Of a stretch of 64,000 nt of DNA, positions 44,990-55,811 are shown in pieces. Source of the stretch: Cryptomeria japonica (Eukaryota; Streptophyta; Pinopsida; Cupressales; Cupressaceae); contig NC_081412.1 in assembly GCF_030272615.1 (NCBI RefSeq), positions 100,875,796-100,939,795 on the forward strand, given 5' to 3'. Position 1 is the first letter of the stretch, and each line of letters begins with the position of its first letter. Both the position numbers and the translations under genes were made by a program. The notes under the pieces were generated by a model, which was not told where the DNA came from, searched no databases, and saw nothing but the letters and a program-made list of their open reading frames with translations.

Positions 44990-46245
44990 TAGTTCTAATG
45001 ATTGGATTATAGACAATGGTTGTTTTGATGGAGGTATTTTGAGATTTGGAAATGACTCACCCTGCATGGTAAAAGGAAAGGGAACCATTTCTCTTAATGG
45101 AAAGAGTACTGCAAATGATGTCTATGGGTTGAAGGATTGAAACACAATCTTTTGAGCATTGCTCAACTCAATGATAGAGTTTATCCACTAGAATTCAAGA
45201 ATGGAATGTGCAAATTCTATGGGAGAAAAGGTGAGCTTATTGCAATCAGCAAGAAGACAAAAGGTAACTTGTTTCACCTAAATCCTAAAGTCAACAACTG
45301 TTTAATTGCTAAAGTAGATGATAGTTGGCTTTAGCATCGGAGATTTTGTCATATAAATTTTGATAACATTGTCAAAGTTAGTAAGTCCAAATCGGTAAGA
45401 GGTTTGCCTTAGTTGGACAAACTGGTGAATGCTTTGTGTAAGGAATGTCAATGAGGGAAGATGACATCCTCAACTTTTAAGTGCAAATCTTTCTCAGCAG
45501 AATATTTGCTAGATTTGGTCCATATAGACCTTTGTGGACCAATAAAGACTAGAAGTATTCAAGGTGATCAATATTTTATGATCTTCACTGATGATTGTTC
45601 AAGAGTTATGTGGGTCACTTTCTTGAAGGACAAAACAAAATCCTTTAGTAATTTTAATGCATTCAGGGCCGTAGGTGAAAAGGAAAGTGGTAAGAGGATA
45701 AAGTGCTTAAGAACTAATCAAGGTGGTGAATTTATTTTAGAGGAATTCACTAGATACTGTGAAGATAATGGAATTAAGAGGCATCCTTCTACACTTAGGA
45801 CACCGTAGCAAAATGGTATTGCAAAGAGGAACAATCGAACAATTGTTGAATCTACTAGAACTATGCTAATACAAGGAGGCATTGCTAAAACTTTCTAGAG
45901 AGAAGCTGTCAATGCAACTATCTACACAATGAATCAGATATTGGTGAAAAGAGGTAAGGATAAAACTCCTTATGAATACTGGTATGGTAGGTCACCTAAT
46001 ATTAGTTACTTTAATATTTTTGGCAGTAAAATTTTTATCAAGAGAGGTGACTATGCTGGTAAGTTTGATGCTAAGAGTGATAAAGGCATATTTCTTGGTT
46101 ACTCCACCAAGACCAAGGCCTACAAATGTTACAACAATTGGACAAACAAAATTATTGAAAGTGCTAATGTTCAAGTGGATGAGTGTCCTGAAGATGCAAG
46201 AGAACTAGTGAGGAGAAGAAGGAATATGAACCTTACATTCTGATT
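44990..46245 (+). pseudogene. C2 protease and integrase
   Basis: The protease is weak: 'DWIIDNGCFD' at about 45000 stands where D-S-G-A-S/C is expected. Then come 'KHNLLSIAQLND' (45137), the GAG-pre-integrase zinc region with 'HRRFCHINFDNI' and 'CKECQ' (about 45340-45450), and the integrase core 'LDLVHIDLCGPIKT', 'DDCSRVMW', 'LRTNQGGEF' and 'KRNNRTIVE'. The second catalytic Asp (normally LRTDxGGEF) is Asn here. 'FGSKIFIKR...FLGYSTKTKAYK' ends the domain. Stops are at about 45335, 45410, 45455 and 45808. Confidence 0.85.
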
Positions 46246-46472
46246 TTGGAGCCAGAACTGATGAAGCCAGAAGTTGGTGAAATGAATGTTGCAGTACCAG
46301 TTCAACTGGAATAGGTAGATTTTGCAGAAGATGAAGATAGTGAGGAAGAAGAACTAGAAGATAATGATCATATTATTCCAAGGTATATTAGACTCATCAT
46401 AATCCTAATCAGATTATTCGAGATAAAGATGTCAGAGTATTAACTAGAACAAGAATTAGAGAGAATTCTTGT

Positions 46473-47980
46473 GTGATCTCCACTATTGAGCCTAGAATAG
46501 AAAAGGAAGCCTTTGGTAATGATCATAGGATCAAAGCTATGGAAGAAGAGCTTGACCAGATTGAGAAGAACAATACATGGACCCTAGTACCCAGACCGGT
46601 GAACAAAAATGTAATAGGTACTAAATGGGTATTTAGAAATAAACCGAATGAAGATGGAGTAGTAGGAAAAAACAAAGCCAGATTGGAATACTATGGAAAG
46701 GTTATGCAAGGGAAGAAGGAGAAGACTATGGCAAGACATTTGCACCAATTGCTAGATTGGAAGGTGTTAGGACTATACTTGCATTTGTAGAATATAGGGG
46801 ATTCAAAGTATATCAAATGAATGTGAAGTCAAAATTTCTAAATGGAATACTGGAAGAGGAAGTTTACATTAAACAACCAAATGGTTATGCTTTGACTGAT
46901 GCAAAAGATATGGTGTGTAAGCTACACAAGGCACTATATAGTTTGAAGCAAGCACCAAGAGCATGGTATGAAAGCCTACATTCATACTTGGTGAAGATAG
47001 GCTTTCAGAGAACTAGTGAAGACATAAATATATATCTCAAGATTGAAGGATATAAGATACTAGTTAGTGAAGTGTTTGTGGATGATATTATTTTTTAAGG
47101 CAATGATGACATGAGCGATGACTTTGCAAATGAGATAAAAAGTGAATTTGAGATGTCTCTAGTAGGAGAGGTAAAAAAAATTATAGGATAGAAAATTCAA
47201 CAGATGAAGAATGGTATCTTTATCACACAGTCCAAATATGTGAAAGAGGTATTGAAGACATTTAGAATAGAAGACTGTAAACTAGTTGGGACTCCAATGG
47301 TTACAGGTTGTAAACTGTCTAAGGAGGATGATTCTCCATCTGTTGATGAAAAGGAGTATAGGTCTATGATAGGGAAACCGCATTATGTTGTTCACAACAG
47401 ACCAGGTATTGCTCATGTAGTTGGATTATTTGCTATATTTTAGAAGAACTCGGAGGAAACACACATGGTAGAAACTAAAAGGATATCAGATATTTGAAAG
47501 GTACTATTGGTTATGAATTATGGTATCCATATGTAGGTAACTTTGATTTGAAATTTTATACAGATGCAGACTGGGCAGGAAATGTTGATGATAGAAAGAG
47601 TACAACCAAAGGTGCATTCTTTCTTGGAGTAAGGCTTCTATCTTGGAGCAGTAAGAAGTAGAGTTGTATATCATAGTCCACTGGTGAAGCTAAATATATT
47701 CCAGCATATATGAATTGTACCCAGACAATCTAGATGAAACACATTGTGGAAGGTTTTAAGTTGAAGATCATAGAACCAGTAAGGATTTAATGTGATAACA
47801 CTAATGCAATAAATATTTCAAAGAACCTGGTGTTGCATGCTAGAACCAAGCATATTGAGCTGAAATATCATTTCTTGAGAGAGAAAGTGCAGAGTAAAGA
47901 TGTGTTACTGGAGCATGTATCTACTAAGGAATAGCTACTAGATATCTTTACTAAACCTCTTCTTAAGACTTCTTTTGAGT
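46473..47980 (+). pseudogene. C2 reverse transcriptase and RNase H
   Basis: The Copia RT has 'NNTWTLVPRP', 'VIGTKWVFRNK', then after a shift 'VYQMNVKSKFLNGILEEEVY' (the first catalytic Asp, normally QMDVKxAFL, is Asn), 'LHKALYSLKQAPRAWYESL' and 'FVDDIIF' (the YVDD box). RNase H follows: 'FYTDADWAG', 'KSTTKGAFF', 'CDNTNAI', 'TKHIELKYHFLRE' and 'DIFTKPL'. Stops occur in the second half. Confidence 0.87.
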
Positions 47981-48000
47981 ATTGTATCCAGGAAAAGCGG

Positions 48001-49460
48001 TGCAATGAAACGCGAATTACGAAATCATGACTAGTCCACACACCAATGGGACTCTTGGTGCAAGTTATGGAGCTATGTGAAATAGTTCAACTTCCCAAAG
48101 GATGTTCCATTGTTCTCTATCTCACAAGACCCCTTAAGCCAATTCCTTTGGTCTCAGATCATTGAGTAAAGTGACTTAGGGATGACAATCATGAGAATGA
48201 GGGATGTTTTGATCAATCTAACATAAGTGCAATCCTAATTATGCATGATTTCAACAAATATGAGTTAAACTAGTATGTATATGATTATAAGATGAAAAGA
48301 TTACTAAAGAACTATCATAACATGATATACTAGCTTAATGTGATTATTATGATGAAAAGAAAATACTTCTAAAATGCTTATTAGATTATTTCTATTCAAA
48401 GACGGATTGAAATGCTTAGTAAAAATGAGTATAAGTGTGATACTAAAGACTTGGATATGAAAATGTAAATTTGAGAGCTCTATTTATAGGAAAAATAGGG
48501 GAATGAAGGGTTAAGATTGGATAATCCTATCAAGGGTCAGGATTGAAAGTTATCAATCCATGTTTACAATTTTTACCAATGAAATGGTGACAATTGTCTA
48601 CATAAGACTGCTTGAGAGGAGATGCAAGAAGCATTAAATGCTTGAGAAGACCTCATGGTTACCTTAGAAGGTAAGGGTTAAGGTTAGGTTAAGATTACCC
48701 ATTGGATGAAGCTTTTACCCAAAGGATAAACTCGTGTGCAAGTGTTAAAGGGATAACCAAGGTTTAAAGCCATCAATGCTTGATGGCACCCTTGAGTTAG
48801 ATGAGGGTTGAGTTAGGCAAAAAGTCTCTAACCATGCCAAAAGGGTTAGTTAACCACTAATGGTTTGGAAGACTTTACAGACAAATTTGTAAGAGTCCTT
48901 CCAAATTTGGGAGAACTCAACAAGTTAGCTTGTTGAAGGCATAAAGGCTTTAATGCCTTTGGAAGACTTTACTCCAAATTTGAGAAGTGACATCCTCAAA
49001 TTTAGGGAAAGGGGATAATTGAAGGGTTTAGGCTAATTGATTAGGATTAGATAGTTTTTAGAAGAATCTAGAAAGAGGGTTAGGAGGCAAGTGGGAGATG
49101 TAGGAGAATGCAAGTGGATGGAGGATAATTTCAATTAAAATAAATTGCTTTATTTTAACAAAATAGATGCAAGTGGGGGAAATAAATAAATTAGATTTAT
49201 TTATTTGAAGTGAATATTTTAATTAAATGTGAATTTAATTAAAAGGAGAGAGAAGGGATTTAATTAAATAAAATAATTTATTCAATTAAATGATATGAAA
49301 GGCTTAGGTGAATTTAAATAAATAAATTGAATAATTTATTTAATCAAATAGAAGAATGTAGATGATTTAATTAAAGTAGATTTAACTAAATAGAGGAATG
49401 AGAATAAAATGAACATTAAATATTCATTTAGGAAAGTGGTCATTTTTTATATGTCTACAT
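48001..49460 (-). repeat. Gypsy-type LTR, probable 3' LTR of G2
   Basis: On the minus strand the LTR starts 'tgtagacatataaaaaatga' at 49460. It is preceded by a purine-rich 'aaagaggggcaaaa', as a 3' LTR should be, and has a TATA-like 'cctataaatagag' near 48490. The left end near 48001 is set by the break in C2. U3 is full of 'ttaattaaatt' blocks like the G1 LTR. Its 3' end does not visibly match the LTR remnant at 63748-64000, so its link to G2 rests on position and orientation. Confidence 0.6.
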
Positions 49461-49792
49461 TTTGCCCCTCTTTGAAGTGACATGTGTGCACATGTTGATT
49501 CAAAGAAAATTGATGTGTCATCAAAATTTGATGTGATGTCGATGTCATGATTGTTGATGTCGTACCCCAAATTTGATAAATGATATTGATAATGCCCCCT
49601 CGGGAGATGAATCAAAAAAATTGAAAATTTGGGTGCTAGTTATAATTGTTATATATTTGATTGCATTTTAAATTTTTGTCTATTTTTAATGCACGTCAAT
49701 TGATTCATCTCCCAATAATGATGTTTGATAGGATTATAAGCAAGTTCACGAGTAAAATACATGCCCCTCTTACTAACCCTAATTTTCTTTTA

Positions 49793-49805
49793 CCCTATAA
49801 AAGGT
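49793..49805 (+). promoter_or_regulatory. Putative TATA box of the PMD gene
   Basis: 'ccctataaaaggtgg' lies about 80 bp before an ATG (49877) and about 1.2 kb before the PMD exon, on the plus strand and antisense to G2. Confidence 0.45.
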
Positions 49806-49876
49806 GGAAAGTGATTTTATTTGTATCATTTGTGCTTGTTGACTTTTGGAGATAGTGACATTTGGAGAGTGACAAA

Positions 49877-50089
49877 ATGTCGGTTCCCTATACTTTTCAT
49901 CGATTCGAGTGTGTTCGTCAATACCAGAGGCCCGCCACGTATGGTCCACCTGGAAGTCATCTAAATTTTGTCCTTTTTGCTTTTTGTTTGGTCAATTTTA
50001 AGCACGTTGTTTTATTTTTTGTGTCAGATTTTCACGTGTTACTACATAGGGTCAAATTCATAGTGCATAGGGGTAATGAATTAGGGTAG
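49877..50089 (+). other. Candidate first exon and intron start of the PMD gene
   Basis: 'MSVPYTFHRFECVRQYQRP' from ATG 49877 has protein-like composition and then dissolves into Phe/Leu-rich text, as where an exon ends. A donor such as 'cac|gtatgg' near 49938 could join it to the acceptor at 51023, though the phase is uncertain. Confidence 0.3.
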
Positions 50090-50340
50090 CATCAAGGGAA
50101 TATCGGGTAGCGCGTCGTGGGTTTAGGCTAGTGCATAGGGGTATTTTAGCGCATATGGCTAACAAGATAGCATATAGAGGGAAAAGGGTAGCGCATAGAG
50201 TAGACCTAGCGCATAGGGGAAATATGGTGCCACATGGGTGGAATAGGATAGCACATAGGGTCAGTCTAGCGCATAAGGTAAAGTTTGTAGTGCATAGGTA
50301 GCAGCTTAGCGCATAGGGAAGGTGTCTTAGCACGTAAGCA
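50061..50340. repeat. Minisatellite of 'tagcgcataggg' units
   Basis: About 13 copies of a 12-bp core 'tagcgcataggg' (variants tagtgcat, agcacat) spaced at 18-27 bp. It lies in the presumed 5' intron or leader of the PMD gene. Confidence 0.85.
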
Positions 50341-50689
50341 GAAAATGCAATGTTTTAGGAGGAAAATATGATATTATGAGGTAAAGTTAGAGTAAGGGAG
50401 ATAGGTTGGGATGAATAGGTGTCTATCGAGTGCTCCTGGATGGGTGTGGTAGCCAATCTGTGTTTCTGTTATGCTGATGTGTGTTTGGTTTTGATAAATT
50501 TGGATTTTGTCTTTGTTGAGCTTTCAAGTTGAGTTTTTGAATGATGATCTTGATTTGTCTATTGTTTTAGATCTTTGTTGTGAATATGATGTCCAAATGA
50601 AGTCTGATATGGTGTCTGATATGAGTTTTGTGATATGGATTTTGATTTCTCGATATGGATTGGATTTGATTTATTGATATGGGTTCTTG

Positions 50690-50995
50690 ATATAGATTGG
50701 ATAGATAAAACTTGATTTGATTTCCGTTGTTTCAAGTTGATATGAAATTTGTGATTTTGATATGAATATGATTTCTGACATGAAACTTGATTTGATTTGG
50801 ATTTGTTTCAAGTTGATATATGGAATTTTTTATTTTGATATAGATATGATGTTGATATGAAACTTGATTTGATTTATGTTGTTTCAAGTTGATGTGGAAT
50901 TTGTGATTTTGATATGGATTGATTTTGATATGAAACTTGATTTGATTTGCATTGTTTCAAGTTGATATGGATTTTTTATTTTGATATAGGAACTG
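50690..50995 (+). repeat. Four tandem ~75-bp units
   Basis: Units starting 'cttgatttgattt...gtttcaag' at 50711, 50786, 50863 and 50936, each followed by 'ttgatatgga...attttgatat'. The last unit ends just before the splice acceptor at 51023. Confidence 0.88.
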
Positions 50996-51023
50996 ATATT
51001 TGGACATGTTTTGCTTGCAACAG

Positions 51024-53189
51024 GAGCGGCTTGGGGTTCTTCAGTCATGGGAGCGATTTCTGAGGCCATGGTCTCTGATTCCATGATTGACACAGGTGGA
51101 TAGAGATATTATTGAGAGATGTGGGTTGTCCTCTTTGTTGGACATGCCTCGAAATATCATTAACCAAGGTTTACTGACAACATTGGCCGAGAGGTGGCAT
51201 AGCAACACCAACACTTTTCACTTGGCGACAGGTGAGATTATAGTCACATTAGAGGACTGTTATTGGATTTCGTGGATTCTTGTGGTAGGTGCACTATTGC
51301 CTTATGAGAAAACTAAGGAGGGTGGGAGAGAGGCACTTCGGCGGATTTTGCAAGATGATCTAATTTGTGGGTATGAGATCCCTTGGTAGGAGTTCATAGA
51401 TTTTGATTATGCCCCACTACTATCAGTACTGGCAGGATTTCTAAGTGGTTTCTTATGTCCCGACCGTAGGTCGAAGGGACTGGCAGTGGGATTGGGGTTG
51501 GTTCTGGAGGATATGGTGACACAGGGTCGCCGGTTTGCATGGGGGTCTTGTATGTTGGCCCATTTGTACAAAGATTTGCATCAGGTGGTGTACTTAGGCT
51601 ACAACATCTTATCAGCTGAGGTCACATTGTTACAAGTGTGGGCCTGGGAGCATATTCCCATAGTGAGGCCACTTGCAAATCGAGATAGGTCAATTGGTCG
51701 TGCCTATGCATATGGATATACAGGGATAGTTGTCCAACCTAAGTTGGGCAAGCTAGAGCATTGAAGGAGGGTGCTAGATGACATTGATATGGTTATTTGG
51801 AGACTGTATATGGAGTGTAAGGTGTAGGCAGAGGATGGGCTAGAGATTCCCTATGTATATATGTTTCGATTCTTGATAGGGCGGATGCCATTTGTGATTG
51901 AGAGGTTCTGGCACAGCCGAGTTTAGCGGCAGTATGGTCGACAATAGGGTATACCATAGGTAGATTGCTTATATTCTCGTCGGAGGTAGGATGTGCTAGA
52001 GTGGGGTCTGACTATTGATAGTGTTGTGGTGGTGGAGGAGTACATGCATTTGGCTGGCCAGATATGGGATTATGCCTACGAGGTAGTAGATGCGAGGATG
52101 AAGGAGGAGTTTGCAGCGCTCTTCATGGCTCATGTTGTAGCCTAGATATCTGATCCAGTTGAGATGATTCCCACTTTTGATGATGATGAGGATGAGCAGC
52201 CTGAGAGGCTAGGGAGACGGAGAGAGGAGGGAGAGGTGATTGGGGAGGTATTTGGGGATGGTGGAGGGGATGACGGGGGCGATGGGAAGGGAGGTGGTCG
52301 AGGGAGGCATGGTGATAGAGCAAGGAGAGGAGATAGAGGGAGGAGAGGAGATAGAGGACGAGATGATTGAAGGAGAGGAGATAGAGGAGGGGATGGTGGG
52401 ATGGGGGAGGAGATAGAGGAGGAGATGGTGGAGAGAGAGGGATGCGAGGAGATAGAGTAGTAACGCGAGTAGTTGATGAGAGAGGGAGGGGAGGTTTGGT
52501 GATTGGAGTTGGTGGAGTTGGCCAAGAAGGTGATGTTATAGCAGTTGTGGGTGGGATGGATGAGTTTAGATGGCCTACCCAAAGGAGGAGATCAGATGTG
52601 TTACCCCCACCGGTGCCGAGGATAGGGTGTACCACGACACAGGTACCCCTCCATATCTGCATACCCACCCACCGAGAGGATGCACAATTTAGATCCTTAC
52701 AGTTATTAGGTGCACTAGCTTCAAATACAGGTATTGGCACAACAGTGTCAGATTACGCAGATTATCGTAGAGCGGGATATAGTGTTGGAGTGCTTAGGTC
52801 AAGTAGAGGCTCGAGCAGATAGTCTGGACAAAGTGGTGGTTGGTGGTTCGATGAGAGACACATTGAGAGAGATGCAGTATGCAACCAAGGAGGTTGAGTA
52901 CTACCAGCGTCAGTATGAGGAGGTGGTTCCTAGAGATCATAGAGCTCCTAGCTATGTTGTGGTGAGATCCAATCGATCCAGGCAGACTCCTTCAAGGACA
53001 GAGAGAAAAGGTGTGACTGGGCCTCCTCGACAAGATCCACCCAGAGATCCAAGTGTTCGGACATCTGCCGCGAGACCATCCCCCTCGAGAGATAGTCATA
53101 CTCGAGAGACCTTGTCTCCATTGTATTTTGATCATTTGTGTTGTATTTGGGATAGACATGACATCTTTTGTATACTTGACTTTTTTTAA
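51024..53189 (+). pseudogene. Plant mobile domain (PMD, MAIN-like) protein gene
   Basis: An ideal acceptor 'ttttgcttgcaacag' ends at 51023. From 51024 the frame reads 'RFLRPWSLIP', a TGA (CGA-to-TGA is likely), then 'LTQVDRDIIERCGLSSLLDM', 'LAERWHSNTNTFHLATGE', 'VTLEDCYWI', 'AWGSCMLAHLYKDLH' and 'LLQVWAWEHIP'. That is the order of the PMD family (formerly aminotransferase-like), which includes MAIN and MAIL1 and is also carried by transposons. The domain ends near 52140. An Asp/Glu then Arg/Gly/Asp-rich tract follows (52160-52450), then a helical coil 'IIVERDIVLECLGQVEARAD' and a Ser/Pro/Arg-rich tail to 53189. Most of it stays in one frame, with a double shift around 52440-52730 and about ten stops, mostly TAG. 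It lies antisense to Gypsy G2. Confidence 0.8.
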
Positions 53190-53190
53190 G

Positions 53191-53216
53191 ATATATATAT
53201 ATATATATATATATAT
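53191..53216. repeat. (AT)13 microsatellite
   Basis: Perfect AT run directly after the PMD stop codon. Confidence 0.95.
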
Positions 53217-53396
53217 GACACCGATTTCTTTGATCCACATGTGATGTATTTTTATGGATGATGTTTGATATATTAATGTGATGGTTCTGTGATGATGATG
53301 CAATGCTTAGATAAATGTGTGTGATTTGATATTTGATAGATATGATTGGATGATGCATGATGCATGATGCATGATGTAATGATATCGTTTGTGAGA

Positions 53397-53592
53397 TGAG
53401 ATGTATGATAATGATAATGATGTGAGATGTATCTTGAAAATGAGATGTATGATAATGATATGTTGTGAGATGTATCTTGAAAATGAGATGTATGATAATG
53501 ATATGTTGTGAGATGTATCTTAAAAATGAGATGTATGATAATGATATGTTGTGAGATGTATCTTGAAAATGAAATGTATGATAATGATATGC
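53397..53592. repeat. Tandem ~43-bp units
   Basis: About four and a half copies of 'gagatgtatgataatgatat' plus 'gttgtgagatgtatcttgaaa'. A short 'gatgcat' run precedes it at about 53349-53376. Confidence 0.9.
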
Positions 53593-53599
53593 TATGACT

Positions 53600-55811
53600 A
53601 AATGCAAATTTTGTATGATGTGCAACTAATTGATCAACCTCATTCTGTCGTTTGTCATTCCCAAATAGTCACATGTTTTTGCTTTCTTTATGTTTATCAT
53701 CATTGAGTTGTTGATATATTGAAAATTTATACAAGCATTAGGGTATAATTGAACCATAATGACCTTGATGTAGAGTATCATGAAAATCCAACTAAGAACC
53801 TCAAATCATTTGTGAATTTCAATTATCAACACAAATCTTCCAACATGTTAGAGGCATTGTCATATATTTCCCAACAAAATCATCAATCAAATAACCATTA
53901 TCAAATCTTCTCCATAGATATAAATCCATCATTATTGTAGATCCATATATTATGCATTAAATATGAATCATTTAAACCCTTCATCTATTCATTTCTTGCA
54001 AATGAAAACCAATAATTTTCCCAAACTATGAAATTTACTCTATTTTGGTCATGAAATTACAGTCATGAATAGTCATTAATAACTCTTAAAATATTAATCC
54101 GTAGGACAATATCTCTAGTCATATTCTAGAAATGCCAATTATAGAAATTTTCTCCAAGTTATAGAAAGATCCAACTATTAAATCCAAATTTATTATGATA
54201 TTTCCAAAACTGGTTGCCGTGAATCAGGGTTTTGGGTAGTTCCAAACAGTTTTCACCAAAACTCTCATAACTTTCTCAAAAATGCATAAAATAAACTAAA
54301 ACCAAAAGAAATGAAATATTATTCAGTATACTACACCATCATTATATAAATACACTTGTTTCCAGGCTGTACATGGTTGTACTAGGCCTGGAAACAAGAG
54401 GAGAAACTTTCAAGACCACAAAAGAAGAGATTGAAAACAATGAAAATATGATACCCAAATGTTTCCAATGCTTTTCAATTCCTTCTCCAATTTTTACATC
54501 CTCTTATGAATGACCATTATAGATTTCTTATAGCCTTTTCATATTCACATGGAAGTTACAACTACCCAACTTCCTCTTATGACCATACAACTTCCCATTT
54601 TGGTCTTTTTACAACTTTTGAAAAGTTGCATTTTACAACTTTTACAACTTTTGACTCAAATGACTTTAAACCTTAAAAAGAACCTTAAAAAAATATTAGG
54701 ATGGAATAATAATGTATTTTTGTCACCATTTTACCCCTCCAAGGTTATTTTATACAAATTTTACCAAATGACTAATTCAAGACCTTATTAGTACAGTTTG
54801 GACAACTCATTACAATGGGCTCTTTTAGCCTTACATATTGATTCATATTGAATCAAAATGATATTAAAAATGAAAATATAATTGAATATACTCATGAATT
54901 TATTTTAATCCTCTTATAAGACTCCTTTTGTGCCTTTGTGTTAGGTGCTCCTGCACCAGACCTGAGAAAAATTTACATGGATTTTGATATTGCAAGATGG
55001 CACAAGTGTCGAGGTATAATTGAACCAAGACAACCTGAGTGTTGCTTGCTCATAAAAAGACAAGATTGAACCATTTGTATGCACAAATTGGAACCATGTC
55101 TTCAGTGATATGTTTTGATCACCTCTCAAGATAAGTCTTTGCACAATACAAGTGATCGCCTCACAGACAAAAAACTAAAAAATATTGGAGTCCCCAATCA
55201 CTTTCTCTAGCTTGATGCATCGTTGAGAAAATTTAGGGGATCCAATAGTTCAAAAAGTTCAAGTGCAAAAAATAGTCAAAACTTCATGCAAGATGCAAAC
55301 AAGTTATACTTCAGAAAATCATCCATCATGTGTTTTGAATTTATTAACTGGCTCATTGTTTTGGTCTGCTGACTGTTGAATTTTTGTTTGACATGATTCT
55401 CTTGGCATGTTGTGATTCTTGGCTTATTGACATGATGGAATTTAGATGAATGTTGCCCCTAGCTAGATTTACCTATCAATGTGGATATGTACAGCGATTA
55501 CCAAGCCATGGTGGGATATGATGAAATGATATTCAGATAATCAAGGACAGTGACTATGCTAAGTATGTCCTGGATAATGCTATTTTGATAAATTGTTGGG
55601 CGATGGCCAGGGACTTCTGATAAAAGATTTGAGTAAAGGTATTTAGAGAAGTTGTTCTCTCACAAGTAGTGCATGTTGTCAGGTTTTCACCATTTATTTT
55701 TATGGCACTTTTTTCTTGTTGCTTTTTATTTTTTTGTAATTTTTGGATTTTTTTTATTTTTTTATTTTAATTTGTTTTTCTATTTTTCGCTTTGTCTGTG
55801 CATTAGACTGC
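53600..55811. other. No gene recognised; 3' region of G2
   Basis: AT-rich sequence between the PMD gene and the integrase end of G2. It holds a 13-bp perfect inverted repeat (54355-54398) behind a TATA-like 'atatataaatac', and a few 'acaactttt' repeats near 54610-54650. No LTR start was found here. Confidence 0.5.
54355..54398. repeat. Perfect 13-bp inverted repeat
   Basis: 'cttgtttccaggc' (54355-54367) and 'gcctggaaacaag' (54386-54398) are exact reverse complements with an 18-base loop. Ten bases upstream is 'atatataaatac'. It could be a stem in a transcript leader. Confidence 0.8.

Larger units (their letters stand above)
42500..47995 (+). mobile_element. Copia retrotransposon C2, 3' LTR missing
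   Basis: 5' LTR (about 42500-43891), tRNA-Met type primer site, gag and a full-order Copia pol: protease, integrase, RT, RNase H. It inserted in C1 gag. The copy stops right after the Copia C-terminal 'DIFTKPL' signature, at about 47990, where Gypsy LTR sequence begins, so the 3' LTR is lost. All domains carry stops or shifts. Confidence 0.85.

Noticed and set aside
52123-52740. Minus-strand frames rich in Ser, Pro, His and Leu
   Set aside because: They are the complement of the Arg/Gly/Asp-rich PMD tail; the plus strand carries the conserved protein.
53630-55811. 3' LTR of G2 directly after the integrase
   Set aside because: I searched for a plus-strand 'tgttatggaataag' match to the 63748 end and for a purine tract plus TG start, and found neither.
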